64,000 nucleotides of DNA from Dryocola sp051307055 (GTDB taxonomy: Bacteria > Pseudomonadota > Gammaproteobacteria > Enterobacterales > Enterobacteriaceae): positions 3,162,001 through 3,226,000 of the forward strand of contig NZ_CP149994.1 in the NCBI RefSeq assembly GCF_051307055.1, in the 5' to 3' direction. Positions within the stretch are counted from its first letter, which is position 1. Each line of letters begins with the position of its first letter. Below are positions 1-8,717 of the stretch, in pieces. Made by a program: the position numbers and the translations under genes. The notes under the pieces were generated by a model. The model saw only the letters and a program-made list of their open reading frames with translations. It had not been told where the DNA came from and did not search any database.

Positions 1-1
1 G

Positions 2-226
2 GTGGAGAACGGCCAGTTGAAAACCACCGACGAGTTAAGCGAGATTTTCGCCCGTCAGGGCGTCCGCTTCGACAAGCCGGTGATTGCGAGCTGCGGCTCG
101 GGCGTTACCGCCGCCGTCGTGGTGCTCGCGCTGACAACGCTTGGAGTAAATGGCGTTTCACTGTACGACGGCTCCTGGAGTGAATGGGGCGCGCGTGCAG
201 ATTTACCCATCGAACCGGCGCAGTAA
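2..226 (+). CDS. sseA: 3-mercaptopyruvate sulfurtransferase, C-terminal part
   Basis: C-terminal 74 residues of a rhodanese-fold sulfurtransferase; the gene starts before the window. SseA-type enzymes move sulfur from 3-mercaptopyruvate to a thiol acceptor or cyanide in the cytoplasm. The active-site loop CGSGVTA is visible at residues 31-37 of the fragment, Cys31 being the persulfide-forming residue, followed by the usual C-terminal ending YDGSWSEWGARADLP. The stop is TAA at 224-226. In E. coli the gene also sits convergent to sseB, which supports the assignment. The first codon shown is only the first in-frame codon in the window and not a real start. Confidence 0.93.
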   Translation: MENGQLKTTDELSEIFARQGVRFDKPVIASCGSGVTAAVVVLALTTLGVNGVSLYDGSWSEWGARADLPIEPAQ

Positions 227-259
227 CGAATAACCGGCTGGCAGGGCTGCTGGAAAGCG

Positions 260-770
260 GGAATCTTTAACCCGCGCGGAATATCGGGTGCTCTCGCATC
301 TTACCGCTTCTCCGCTGCTGGTCGGCAATATCACCGTTCGCGAACTGGCGCAGGCGACGTTTGTCTCCAGCGCCACTATTATGTATGCGGCTGTGCCAGA
401 AGCCGAGGTTTAGCGGCTACAGCAAGTTTATCTGGCGCTGCAAACCGCTGCTTTCCGGCACGCCCAGATCGCCCATCAGCCTCTCCAGCCTGCCGCAACG
501 CTGCCGGCGTTGTTCGTCGGTTTGTTGCTAATTATCAGCAGACGTTCCGCTGGGTCACACCTGAGCTGATGGCGCAAGGGATGTCGATCGTGGCATTTAC
601 CCGCACATAGCCAAATAGCTTGGCCGAGCTGGCGGAAGTGCATTTTAAGCTCTACGACGAGGCAACCCACTTTGCGGCGCAAGCCGCCGGGATCGCCTCG
701 TTTGGGTCAAATCTGGTTATGCCGATCGATTAGCTGCTGTTGCAGGCAGCCGCCCGACCCACCCTCCCGC
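260..770 (+). pseudogene. Decayed RpiR/MurR-family transcriptional regulator
   Basis: No intact gene lies between sseA and sseB, but reading the plus strand gives pieces of an RpiR-type regulator. Positions about 285-407 encode a helix-turn-helix-like stretch (AEYRVLSHLTASPLLVGNIT, then VRELAQATFVSSATI), ending in an in-frame TAG. Positions about 568-733 encode a piece resembling the sugar-phosphate-binding SIS domain (LMAQGMSIVAFTRT, stop, NSLAELAEVHFKLYDEA, then GIASFGSNLVMPID, stop). Several stops and missing central sequence show the gene is dead. RpiR proteins normally combine these two domains over about 280 residues. The family assignment rests on motif resemblance read by eye. Confidence 0.55.
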
Positions 771-788
771 AAAGAGGGCGGAATAAAA

Positions 789-1565
789 TCAGATGATACG
801 GTTGGTTTTAAAATCGCGCAGGAAACTGCCCCAGCGGCGCTCATAAAACGGCGTGATGTGCGCCAGCATAAAGTGGCTGATGCCCTTCTCCCCTTCGGCT
901 ACCAGACAGATATCTACCGGCTCATCGCCCGGTAAGGTGTCGGTCGCCACGCTTCCCGCCTGGCGAATAATCGCCTCAACGTCACCGTCGGCTTCAATGC
1001 CAATCAGCAGGTTTGGCTGCTCGTCCGCCTGCTCTTTGATTGAACAAAGAAACGCCCGCTTGACGGTTTTCAGGCTCTTAAAGAGGGTCGTTAACGATTC
1101 CACCATCTGCGCTGGCGGTTCTGCGACCTCAGAAAGCAGCAAAGAGGCGCCGCCTTCCAGCACCTCCTGCTGGCTGAGCGGATCGCCTTCAGCACTCATC
1201 AGGTGACTGATTTCACGCGGGGTAAACTCTTTGCCGGTTGGCAGCTTAGCGTTCAGGAACAGGCTCTCGCCGAGCGTCATTTCAAACAGCGTGCGTGCCG
1301 GCATGGCGACAAAAGCCTGCTCATGGCTGATGGCCTGCTGCAGCGCTCCTACAGAAGAGAAAAACGGAATCACGGAGGTGCCGTCCTCTTTTTCCCAGTG
1401 CTGCAGTTCAACCGCGCTGTCCGCATCGATGGCCTCGCCTTCCGCCGCTTCTCCCGGTACCCAAACGGTGGATTCCAGCAGCACGCGGAAAAATGCCGGG
1501 CGATGGGCAGGCTCGGTCGCCGCCTGCTCCAGCAAGGTTTCTAATTCATTTTTGGTTTCTGACAT
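789..1565 (-). CDS. sseB: SseB, enhanced serine-sensitivity protein
   Basis: 258-residue protein closely matching E. coli SseB, whose overproduction changes serine sensitivity; the molecular function is not settled. The start is placed at ATG 1565 (MSETKNELE), which is the family start; an upstream extension to 1616 is possible but reads into non-conserved sequence. No signal peptide or membrane segment is evident, so it is probably cytoplasmic. It lies downstream of pepB on the same strand, separated by about 110 bp that holds two hairpin repeats. Its end is followed by the decayed regulator and sseA on the opposite strand. Confidence 0.93.
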   Translation of the reverse strand: MSETKNELETLLEQAATEPAHRPAFFRVLLESTVWVPGEAAEGEAIDADSAVELQHWEKEDGTSVIPFFSSVGALQQAISHEQAFVAMPARTLFEMTLGESLFLNAKLPTGKEFTPREISHLMSAEGDPLSQQEVLEGGASLLLSEVAEPPAQMVESLTTLFKSLKTVKRAFLCSIKEQADEQPNLLIGIEADGDVEAIIRQAGSVATDTLPGDEPVDICLVAEGEKGISHFMLAHITPFYERRWGSFLRDFKTNRII

Positions 1566-1591
1566 TGTGGTTCCAGGGAAAAGCATAATTC

Positions 1592-1622
1592 GTAGAGTGG
1601 ATAAACGCAGTGCCATCCACCG
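1592..1622. repeat. Short GTGGAT/ATCCAC hairpin repeat, copy 1
   Basis: An imperfect inverted repeat between sseB and pepB: arms GTGGAT (1597-1602) and ATCCAC (1615-1620) around an A/G-rich loop. A close relative lies at 10452-10483 after suhB and a variant with GGGCGGAT arms lies 15 bp away. It looks like a dispersed intergenic palindrome of the kind common in enterobacteria. Confidence 0.55.
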
Positions 1623-1633
1623 CTAACTTAAAA

Positions 1634-1666
1634 CCAGGGCGGATGATGCAAGCTTATCCGCCCTAC
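1634..1666. repeat. GGGCGGAT hairpin repeat, copy 2 (variant)
   Basis: Perfect 8-bp arms GGGCGGAT (1637-1644) and ATCCGCCC (1656-1663) with an 11-nt loop, followed on the plus strand by an A run. It sits just after the pepB stop and may also work as the pepB transcription terminator or attenuator before sseB, although no long T-tract follows on the minus strand. Confidence 0.5.
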
Positions 1667-1675
1667 AAAAAAGCG

Positions 1676-2962
1676 TTACTTATCACTTAATAAGTTAGCA
1701 ATCGCACGCACGCCCAGGCCCGTCGCGCCCGCAGACCACTGCTCCACCGCGCCTTTACGATAGGTTGCCGAGCAGTCGATGTGCAGCCAGCCTTCGTGGT
1801 AATTTTCCACAAAGTGGGACAGGAAACCTGCCGCAGTGCTCGCGCCCGCCGGGAAAGATGGGTTCGAGGTGTTATTCAGCTCCGCAAAGTTAGACGGCAG
1901 CTGATTGCGATGGAATTCGGCCAGCGGCAGGCGCCAGAAGGGTTCGTTCTCCTGCGCAGCGCTTTCCAGCAGGCGGTTTACCAGCGCGTCGTCAAAGCTG
2001 AACAGCGCGTGATAGTCGTTGCCCAGCGCGGTTTTTGCCGCACCGGTTAAGGTTGCGCAGTCGATAATCATCTCTGGCTTTTGCGCGCTGGCGTCAATCA
2101 GGCCATCGGCCAGCACCAGGCGGCCTTCCGCATCGGTATTCATCACCTCGACGGTTTTGCCGTTGCGATATTTAATGATGTCGCCAAGCTTGAAAGCGTT
2201 GCCGCTGACCATGTTGTCCGCACAGCACAGGTAAAGCTTCACGCGTTTGTTCAGGCCTCGGGTAATGGCAAATGCAAGCGCGCCGGTAATGGTTGCGGCG
2301 CCGCCCATGTCAGACTTCATGGAATCCATAAAGGCGCTTTGTTTCATGCTGTAGCCGCCGGAATCAAAGGTGATACCTTTGCCGACCAGGGCTGCGTATA
2401 CCGGCGCATCCGGGTTGCCGGTTGGGTTGTAATCCAGCGCCAGCAGAACCGGTGGACGCTCAGAACCACGGCCTACGGTATGAATACCCATATAGTTCTG
2501 CTCGCGCAGATCTTCGCCTTTGGTGATGCGGTAGGAGACGTGGTCGCATGCCACGTCGTTCAGCAGATCGATGGCGCGGGAAGCCAGCTGTTCCGGGCCG
2601 AGCTCTTCAGCCGGAGTGTTGATGGTGTGGCGCACCCAGTCGATGATTTTCAGGCGGTTATCGAGCTCTTTTTGCTGCGCTTCATCAAGCGGCGCCCAGT
2701 CGACTTTACGCGTGCCTTTTGGTGCGCGATAGCCCTGCCAGAACGCCCAGCTTTTCTCCACGTCCCAGCCTTCGCCCGCCAGCTGTACATGCTTCAGGCC
2801 CTGACCATCGATTTTACGTGCGGCACGCTGAATTAAGCCCGGATCGTCTTTGCCGGTCAGGTGCAGGATGATGCCTTCATCGTTGATGCTATAGGCGGCT
2901 TTTTCGCCCCAGCGCGCGTCGGCAGGCGCGGTGGAAAGCGTAATTTTCATGGCTTCTGACAT
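1676..2962 (-). CDS. pepB: Peptidase B (M17 leucyl aminopeptidase family)
   Basis: 428-residue cytosolic aminopeptidase, essentially full length against E. coli PepB (427). The M17 catalytic region is intact: GKGITFDSGG at about 194-203, the metal-ligand stretch SMKSDMGGAA at about 214-223 and the family signature NTDAEGRL at 275-282. Such enzymes remove N-terminal residues from peptides with two bound metal ions and form hexamers. The gene is last but one in the minus-strand run iscR-...-iscX-pepB-sseB, about 75 bp after iscX, so it may be partly cotranscribed with the isc operon. Confidence 0.96.
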   Translation of the reverse strand: MSEAMKITLSTAPADARWGEKAAYSINDEGIILHLTGKDDPGLIQRAARKIDGQGLKHVQLAGEGWDVEKSWAFWQGYRAPKGTRKVDWAPLDEAQQKELDNRLKIIDWVRHTINTPAEELGPEQLASRAIDLLNDVACDHVSYRITKGEDLREQNYMGIHTVGRGSERPPVLLALDYNPTGNPDAPVYAALVGKGITFDSGGYSMKQSAFMDSMKSDMGGAATITGALAFAITRGLNKRVKLYLCCADNMVSGNAFKLGDIIKYRNGKTVEVMNTDAEGRLVLADGLIDASAQKPEMIIDCATLTGAAKTALGNDYHALFSFDDALVNRLLESAAQENEPFWRLPLAEFHRNQLPSNFAELNNTSNPSFPAGASTAAGFLSHFVENYHEGWLHIDCSATYRKGAVEQWSAGATGLGVRAIANLLSDK

Positions 2963-3036
2963 TTTGTTTTCCTTCTATTTTTTTCAGCACATGCTAGATA
3001 TGAAACGGGCCGCCTGAGGCAGCCCGCTTGGTTTAA

Positions 3037-3237
3037 CTATTCTGCTTCATCTAACCAGACTAACAGAATCGCTTCCAGAATTTTTTCACTGGATGCGTCT
3101 GGATCGTCGTCAAACTCTTCCAGATCGCAGATCCACTGATGAAGGTCGGTAAAACGCACCGTTTTCGGATCGAGATCCGGACGGCTGTCGTACAGCGCTT
3201 CGCCGATCTCACGGCTATCGGTCCATTTCAGTCCCAT
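3037..3237 (-). CDS. iscX: IscX, small acidic Fe-S assembly modulator
   Basis: 66-residue very acidic protein matching IscX (YfhJ), the last conserved member of the isc operon. IscX binds IscS and iron and modulates the rate of cluster assembly. The conserved beginning MGLKWTDSREIGEAL and the acidic C-terminal half (DDDPDASSEKILEAIL) are present. It follows fdx by about 12 bp, with a clear purine-rich ribosome site at about 3241-3247, consistent with one operon. Confidence 0.95.
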   Translation of the reverse strand: MGLKWTDSREIGEALYDSRPDLDPKTVRFTDLHQWICDLEEFDDDPDASSEKILEAILLVWLDEAE

Positions 3238-3249
3238 TAGCGACTCCTG

Positions 3250-3585
3250 TTAGTGCTCGCGCGCATGGTTGATGGTGTAGCGCGGCATTTCAACGACCAG
3301 ATCTTCGTCGGTAACGCGCGCCTGACAGCTCAGACGGCTTTCAGGCTCAAGGCCCCAGGCCTTATCGAGCATATCATCTTCATCTTCCGTGCTCTCGGCA
3401 AGAGAGTCGAAACCTTCACGCACCACGCAGTGGCAGGTCGTGCAGGCGCAGGATTTCTCACAGGCGTGCTCAATCTCGATACCGTTGCGCAGGGCAACGT
3501 CAAGAATGGTTTCACCGACATTCGCTTCCAGAACTGCGCCATCCGGACAAAGGTCCTGATGAGGCAGAAAAACAATCTTTGGCAT
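3250..3585 (-). CDS. fdx: [2Fe-2S] ferredoxin of the isc system
   Basis: 111-residue adrenodoxin-type ferredoxin. The cluster ligands are seen as the pattern C-x5-C-x2-C (HACEKSCACTTCH, about residues 41-51) plus a distal Cys in RLSCQA near residue 87. It supplies electrons during cluster assembly on IscU/IscA. Its stop is one base pair from the hscA stop-start boundary (hscA ends at 3587), so the two are translationally close. Length and order match the standard isc operon. Confidence 0.97.
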   Translation of the reverse strand: MPKIVFLPHQDLCPDGAVLEANVGETILDVALRNGIEIEHACEKSCACTTCHCVVREGFDSLAESTEDEDDMLDKAWGLEPESRLSCQARVTDEDLVVEMPRYTINHAREH

Positions 3586-3586
3586 G

Positions 3587-5437
3587 TTAAACCTCGTCCA
3601 CGGAGTGGCCTTTCAGCGCCTTACGGATTGATTCATCCATACGACGAGCGGCAAAATCCTGGGTTTGTTTGTCTACGTTTTTAATGGCTTGTTCAATCGC
3701 ATCGGTGTCATCGCCTGCGGCGGCGGCGCCAAGCGCTGCCATCGCTGCATCGATATCCGCGCGTTCGGCGGCGCTTAACAGCGCGGCATCCGAGTTCAAT
3801 GCACCCTGCAGGCTTTCCAGCACGCGGGCTGCATCAACTTTTTGCTCTGCAAGCATGCGCGCTTTCACGTCATGCTCGGCAAAGCTCATGGAATCCTGAA
3901 TCATGGCGGCGATTTCGCCATCGCTCAGGCCATAAGACGGTTTCACCTGAATAGAGGCTTCCACGCCGGTGGATTTCTCCATGGCGGTGACGCTCAGCAG
4001 GCCATCGGCATCGACCTGGAAGGTAACGCGGATGTGCGCCCCGCCGGCAGGCATGGCAGGAATGCCGCGCAGCGTAAAGCGCGCAAGCGAGCGGCAATCC
4101 TGCACCAGCTCACGCTCGCCCTGCAGAACCTGAATCGCCATCGCAGTCTGACCATCTTTAAAGGTGGTGAAATCCTGCGCCCGCGCTACCGGAATGGTGG
4201 TATTACGCGGTATGACCTTTTCAACCAGGCCGCCCATAGTTTCAAGACCGAGCGACAGCGGGATAACGTCCAGCAGCAGCATTTCGCTGTCCGGCTTGTT
4301 GCCTACCAGAATGTCGGCCTGAACGGCCGCGCCAATGGCGACGACTTTATCCGGATCGATAGAAGTAAGCGGCGTGCGGCCAAAGAATTCACCCACGCGT
4401 TCACGCACTAACGGCACGCGGGTCGAACCGCCAACCATTACCACTTCCAGCACTTCTTCAGCTTCTACCGCCGCGTCTTTCAGCGCGCGGCGGCAGGCCA
4501 GCAGCGTTCTTTTTACCAAAGGGGCAATCAGGTCGTTGAACACTTCACGCGTGACGGAGCCTTTCCAGCCCGCCACTTCAACGGTGGTGCTTTCGGCATC
4601 GGTGAGCGCGATTTTTGCAGCAATGGCCGCATCGAGTAACTGACGCTGGACGCGATCGTCGCTGCGATCGGCGACGCCCGCCTGTTCGCGCAGCCAGTCG
4701 GCCAGCAGATGATCGAAGTCATCGCCGCCCAGCGCGGAATCGCCGCCGGTGGCCAGCACTTCAAACACGCCGCGGCTTAAGCGCAGAATGGAAATATCAA
4801 AGGTGCCGCCGCCCAGGTCATAAACGGCAATAACGCCTTCCTTGCCGGAATCCAGACCATAGGCGATAGCCGCTGCAGTCGGTTCATTCAGCAGGCGCAG
4901 AACATGCAGGCCAGCCAGACGCGCCGCGTCTTTGGTGCCCTGGCGCTGCGCATCGTCGAAATAGGCGGGAACGGTAATCACCACGCCATCAAGTTCACCT
5001 TCCAGCGCTTCGGTAGCACGTGCGGAAAGCGCTTTCAGGATGTCGGCGGAAATGCGAACAGGATTAAGCAATCCCGCAGGCGTTTCGATCATCGGCAGGC
5101 CGTTTTCGCTGGCCCTGAGACGATAGGGAAGATGGGGATAGCGCGCCTGAATGTCGGCCAGAGAGCGGCCCATCAGGCGTTTTACGGAGCTGACCGTGTT
5201 TGCCGGGTCAAGCGCCGCCTGAGCACGCGCGTCCCAGCCCACGTTCAGGCCGTCTTGCTGGTAGTGTACGACTGAAGGTAACAGATGGCGCCCTTCGCGG
5301 TCAGCCAGCGTTTCGGCTTGTCCACTGCGCACGGTCGCCACCAGAGAGTTGGTGGTACCTAAGTCGATGCCCGCGGCCAGTTTACGCTGGTGCGGCGCGG
5401 CGCTCAGGCCGGGCTCACTGATTTGTAATAACGCCAT
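3587..5437 (-). CDS. hscA: Hsp70-class chaperone HscA for Fe-S assembly
   Basis: 616-residue specialised Hsp70. The N-terminal nucleotide-binding domain has the phosphate-1 motif IDLGTTN at 24-30, the connect region NEPTAAAIAYG near 184-194 and the phosphate-2 motif DLGGGTFD just after; the substrate-binding domain fills the C-terminal third. With its J-protein HscB it binds the LPPVK motif of IscU, which is present in the IscU encoded here, and promotes cluster transfer. It lies between hscB and fdx in operon order. Confidence 0.97.
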   Translation of the reverse strand: MALLQISEPGLSAAPHQRKLAAGIDLGTTNSLVATVRSGQAETLADREGRHLLPSVVHYQQDGLNVGWDARAQAALDPANTVSSVKRLMGRSLADIQARYPHLPYRLRASENGLPMIETPAGLLNPVRISADILKALSARATEALEGELDGVVITVPAYFDDAQRQGTKDAARLAGLHVLRLLNEPTAAAIAYGLDSGKEGVIAVYDLGGGTFDISILRLSRGVFEVLATGGDSALGGDDFDHLLADWLREQAGVADRSDDRVQRQLLDAAIAAKIALTDAESTTVEVAGWKGSVTREVFNDLIAPLVKRTLLACRRALKDAAVEAEEVLEVVMVGGSTRVPLVRERVGEFFGRTPLTSIDPDKVVAIGAAVQADILVGNKPDSEMLLLDVIPLSLGLETMGGLVEKVIPRNTTIPVARAQDFTTFKDGQTAMAIQVLQGERELVQDCRSLARFTLRGIPAMPAGGAHIRVTFQVDADGLLSVTAMEKSTGVEASIQVKPSYGLSDGEIAAMIQDSMSFAEHDVKARMLAEQKVDAARVLESLQGALNSDAALLSAAERADIDAAMAALGAAAAGDDTDAIEQAIKNVDKQTQDFAARRMDESIRKALKGHSVDEV

Positions 5438-5450
5438 TTTGAGCTTCCAG

Positions 5451-5966
5451 TTAAAAATCGAGCAGCTTTTCTTCGAGTTGTTCTATCTGGCTGCGCAGTT
5501 TATCGAGAAAACGCAGTTTACGCACGGTATCCGCCGCCTGCGTCCAGTCCTGGGTATCCAGTTGCTGCACCATCTGCGCGCTGCGAGTTTTCACCATCGC
5601 ATCAACGCCTTTTGCGAAGCTTTCAAGGCGCCCGGCGTCTTTCGCCTGCTCAATATTATCAAGCTCTTCACGCAGTTCGAGCTGCTCCATCAAAAACGCG
5701 GTATCGCGCACGGTATGCTGCTCGTTCGCGAGATCAAAACCGTTGAGAGAGAGAATATACTCGGCGCGCAGCAAAGGGTGACGCAGCGTTTGCCAGGCCT
5801 GATTGATGGTCGCAGATTGTTGTACCGCCAGCAGTTGCTCCGCCTGAGGGCGGCTGGCGTATTTATCCGGATGGAACTGACGCTGCAGCTCCTGGTAACG
5901 GGTAGCCAGCAGCTCGGTGTTGACGGTAAAGCCTACCGGTAACCCAAAGAGGGTAAAGTAATCCAT
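5451..5966 (-). CDS. hscB: J-domain co-chaperone HscB
   Basis: 171-residue co-chaperone for HscA. The J domain occupies about residues 1-75 with HPD at 32-34; the C-terminal helical domain that binds IscU follows. The start is set at ATG 5966 (MDYFTLFGLP), as in E. coli; an in-frame extension to 6059 would run back into iscA and is not conserved. About 14 bp separates it from hscA. Confidence 0.96.
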   Translation of the reverse strand: MDYFTLFGLPVGFTVNTELLATRYQELQRQFHPDKYASRPQAEQLLAVQQSATINQAWQTLRHPLLRAEYILSLNGFDLANEQHTVRDTAFLMEQLELREELDNIEQAKDAGRLESFAKGVDAMVKTRSAQMVQQLDTQDWTQAADTVRKLRFLDKLRSQIEQLEEKLLDF

Positions 5967-6028
5967 AACAGACTCGGGGTTAACAGGGTAAAGCGCCATA
6001 CCCCACGAACGCGGGGTATGAGCTGAAA

Positions 6029-6352
6029 TCAGACGTGGAAGCTTTCGCCGCAGCCGCACTCATCTTTAACGTTCGGGTTGGTAAACTTAAACCCTTCGTT
6101 AAGGCCTTCTTTCACGAAGTCGAGCACGGTGCCGTCTAAAAATTGCAGGCTTTTACCATCGACGACCACTTTCACGCCTTTGTCTTCGAACACGGTGTCT
6201 TCTGCCATCGGTTCATCAACAAACTCCAGAACATAGGCCATGCCGGAGCAGCCGGAAGTCCGCACGCCTAACCGCAGGCCAAAGCCTTTACCACGGTTGG
6301 CTAAAAAGGCATTCACACGAGCGGCAGCACTGTCGCTAAGGGTAATCGACAT
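6029..6352 (-). CDS. iscA: A-type Fe-S carrier IscA
   Basis: 107-residue carrier that receives and passes on Fe-S clusters. The three invariant cysteines are at 35, 99 and 101 (SGCSG and DECGCGESFHV). Length equals the E. coli protein. It follows iscU by about 20 bp. Confidence 0.97.
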   Translation of the reverse strand: MSITLSDSAAARVNAFLANRGKGFGLRLGVRTSGCSGMAYVLEFVDEPMAEDTVFEDKGVKVVVDGKSLQFLDGTVLDFVKEGLNEGFKFTNPNVKDECGCGESFHV

Positions 6353-6372
6353 ACAACAACCTCAATCAGATA

Positions 6373-6759
6373 TTATTTCGCTTCACGCTTGCTTTTATAA
6401 TCCGCGATAGCCGCTTTAATAGCGTCTTCCGCAAGAATTGAGCAGTGAATTTTTACCGGCGGCAGTTCGAGTTCGTCTGCGATATCGGTGTTTTTAATCG
6501 CCTGCGCTTCATCCAGGGATTTACCCTTAACCCACTCGGTGACCAGCGAGCTTGAAGCAATCGCCGAACCACAGCCGTAAGTTTTGAAGCGCGCGTCTTC
6601 AATAATACCTTCATTGTTGACTTTGATCTGCAACTTCATCACGTCGCCACAGGCCGGTGCGCCTACCATGCCGGAACCTACGCTCTCATCGCCGTTGTCA
6701 AAAGAACCAACGTTGCGTGGGTTTTCGTAGTGATCAATTACTTTTTCGCTGTAAGCCAT
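6373..6759 (-). CDS. iscU: Fe-S cluster scaffold IscU
   Basis: 128-residue scaffold on which clusters are built from sulfur delivered by IscS. Conserved ligands Cys37, Cys63 and Cys106 are present (GAPACGD, TYGCGSA, KIHCSI), and the HscA recognition motif LPPVK lies just before Cys106. About 30 bp follows iscS. Confidence 0.98.
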   Translation of the reverse strand: MAYSEKVIDHYENPRNVGSFDNGDESVGSGMVGAPACGDVMKLQIKVNNEGIIEDARFKTYGCGSAIASSSLVTEWVKGKSLDEAQAIKNTDIADELELPPVKIHCSILAEDAIKAAIADYKSKREAK

Positions 6760-6789
6760 TTTTACTTCTCCTGAATCCGAAACCGATAA

Positions 6790-8004
6790 TTAGTGATGAG
6801 CCCATTCGATGGAGTTGATATCCACGCCCTGCTTGAACATCTCCCACAGCGGAGAAAGGTCGCGCAGACGGCCGATGGATTTACGTACCAGCTCAATGGT
6901 GTAGTCGATCTCTTCTTCAGTGGTGAAACGACCCAAAGAGAAACGGATGGAGCTGTGGGCGAGCTCGTCACTCATACCCAGCGCACGCAGCACGTAAGAC
7001 GGCTCAAGGCTTGCTGAGGTACAGGCGGAACCTGAGGAAACCGCGAGGTCTTTCAGCGCCATGATCAGCGACTCACCTTCAACGTAGTTAAAGCTCACGT
7101 TAAGGATATTCGGCGCGCCGTGCTCCAGATCGCCGTTCAGATAAACTTCTTCCATGTCTTTCACGCCGTTCCACAGACGGTTACGCAAAGTACGCAGACG
7201 GGCCATTTCAGACTCCATCTCAACTTTCGCGATACGGTAAGCTTCGCCCATGCCGACGATCTGGTGGACAGGCAGAGTACCTGAACGCATGCCGCGTTCG
7301 TGGCCGCCGCCGTGAATCTGCGCTTCGATACGAATACGCGGCTTACGACGAACGTACAGCGCGCCAATCCCTTTAGGACCGTAGATTTTATGGCCGGAGA
7401 AGGACATTAAATCAACTTTCAGCGTGCTGAGATCGATAGGCAGTTTGCCCACGCTCTGGGTCGCATCCACATGGTAGATGATGCCGCGCGCGCGGCACAT
7501 TTCGCCGATTGCCGCGATATCCTGCACCACGCCGATTTCGTTGTTGACGTGCATGACGGAAACCAGAATAGTGTCGTCACGCATTGCCGCTTCAAGCGCT
7601 TGCAGAGAAACGATGCCGTTGCTCTCAGGCGCCAGATAAGTCACCTCGAAGCCTTCGCGTTCAAGCTGGCGACAGGTATCCAGCACGGCTTTGTGTTCGG
7701 TTTTTACGGTGATGATGTGCTTGCCTTTCTTCTGATAGAAGTTGGCGGCACCTTTAATAGCGAGGTTATCAGATTCAGTTGCGCCTGATGTGAAGACGAT
7801 CTCACGCGGGTCAGCGCCCACCAGGTCTGCGATTTGGTTACGAGCGATATCAACCGCCTCTTCCGCCTGCCACCCGAAACGGTGCGAGCGGGAAGCCGGG
7901 TTACCGAAGGTTCCGTCCATCGTCAAACACTGCATCATCTTCTCGGCAACACGCGGATCGACAGGCGTCGTTGCGGAATAGTCCAGATAAATCGGTAATT
8001 TCAT
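6790..8004 (-). CDS. iscS: Cysteine desulfurase IscS
   Basis: 404-residue PLP-dependent desulfurase, full length. It converts cysteine to alanine and passes the persulfide to IscU, TusA, ThiI and other acceptors. The PLP lysine lies in SFSGHKIYGPKG near 206 and the mobile-loop cysteine in SGSACTSASLEPSYVL near 328. It is the second gene of the operon, 118 bp after iscR; that gap holds a stable stem-loop. This supplies sulfur for both clusters and tRNA thiolation. Confidence 0.98.
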   Translation of the reverse strand: MKLPIYLDYSATTPVDPRVAEKMMQCLTMDGTFGNPASRSHRFGWQAEEAVDIARNQIADLVGADPREIVFTSGATESDNLAIKGAANFYQKKGKHIITVKTEHKAVLDTCRQLEREGFEVTYLAPESNGIVSLQALEAAMRDDTILVSVMHVNNEIGVVQDIAAIGEMCRARGIIYHVDATQSVGKLPIDLSTLKVDLMSFSGHKIYGPKGIGALYVRRKPRIRIEAQIHGGGHERGMRSGTLPVHQIVGMGEAYRIAKVEMESEMARLRTLRNRLWNGVKDMEEVYLNGDLEHGAPNILNVSFNYVEGESLIMALKDLAVSSGSACTSASLEPSYVLRALGMSDELAHSSIRFSLGRFTTEEEIDYTIELVRKSIGRLRDLSPLWEMFKQGVDINSIEWAHH

Positions 8005-8040
8005 TGCTCTTAAGCTCCGTACATCACTTCAATACGAAGA

Positions 8041-8086
8041 ATCAGGCAGAAAAAGTCCAGCCGGGTGCGCCGCACCCGAGCCTGAT
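8041..8086 (-). promoter_or_regulatory. iscR-iscS intergenic stem-loop
   Basis: A compound hairpin: outer arms ATCAGGC (8041-8047) and GCCTGAT (8080-8086) enclose an inner perfect stem CGGGTGCG (8062-8069)/CGCACCCG (8071-8078). In E. coli the iscR-iscS gap carries a strong secondary structure that protects iscR mRNA when the RyhB RNA triggers loss of the iscSUA part. The position here is the same, so the same role is inferred. Confidence 0.6.
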
Positions 8087-8122
8087 TCTAAAAATATTTT
8101 CTGTATACTTAATCGATGCTGC

Positions 8123-8611
8123 TTATGCGCGCAGTTTAACGTCGATGGCGTCCTGAGAACGCGTGGTGCGATGGTTTTCGTGCTGCTGACGGCCTGACAC
8201 ATCCAGTACTTCCTGGTTATTCACCAGTTCACCTAAGGTTATATTGTTCAAAAAGCCGGTCAGACGGTCGCTCAGATCGCGCCACAGCGCGTGGGTCAGG
8301 CACTTATCGCCGCCCTGGCATCCGCCTTTGCCCTGACAACGGGTCGCGTCGACGGATTCATCAACGGCGCTGATCACTTCACCCACCGCGATGCTGCCTG
8401 CATCTTTCCCTAACAGGTAACCGCCGCCAGGACCGCGCACGCTGGCAACGAGGCCATTTTTACGCAGGCGGGAGAACAGCTGCTCCAGGTAGGAGAGTGA
8501 AATACCCTGGCGCTCGGAAATATCAGCTAACGGAACCGGACCCGATTCGGAGTTCAACGCAACGTCGAGCATTGCGGTCACAGCGTAGCGCCCTTTTGAT
8601 GTCAGTCTCAT
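8123..8611 (-). CDS. iscR: Fe-S sensing Rrf2-family regulator IscR
   Basis: 162-residue regulator that binds a [2Fe-2S] cluster and represses the isc operon when clusters are plentiful. An N-terminal winged helix-turn-helix (about 1-80) is followed by the cluster loop with Cys92, Cys98, Cys104 and His107, all present. The start is ATG 8611 (MRLTSKGRYA), matching the family; a longer in-frame reading to 8713 runs through the operator region and is not real. Operon leader, autoregulated through the sites at 8693-8742. Confidence 0.97.
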   Translation of the reverse strand: MRLTSKGRYAVTAMLDVALNSESGPVPLADISERQGISLSYLEQLFSRLRKNGLVASVRGPGGGYLLGKDAGSIAVGEVISAVDESVDATRCQGKGGCQGGDKCLTHALWRDLSDRLTGFLNNITLGELVNNQEVLDVSGRQQHENHRTTRSQDAIDVKLRA

Positions 8612-8692
8612 GTCTTGCTTAACCTCAAATAGCCCCTCGAGCCGGGGGTTTTTAAAAATGTGATTGTCCACATAGCAGGCCGCAAGTCTGAC

Positions 8693-8717
8693 ATTCCTGA
8701 GTAAAATGGTCAACTAT
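8693..8717 (-). promoter_or_regulatory. IscR type 1 binding site B upstream of iscR
   Basis: On the minus strand the 25-mer starts ATAGTTGACC and ends TTACTCAGGAAT, agreeing with the type 1 IscR consensus (ATA-SYYGAC-TRWWWY-AGTC-RRSTAT) at most positions. It overlaps a TTGACC -35-like element, as expected for repression of iscR. Confidence 0.7.

Noticed and set aside
2081..2836. Long open frame of 251 codons on the plus strand opposite pepB
   Set aside because: It lies wholly inside the conserved pepB gene, has no family resemblance or ribosome site; GC-rich genes often leave the opposite strand open.
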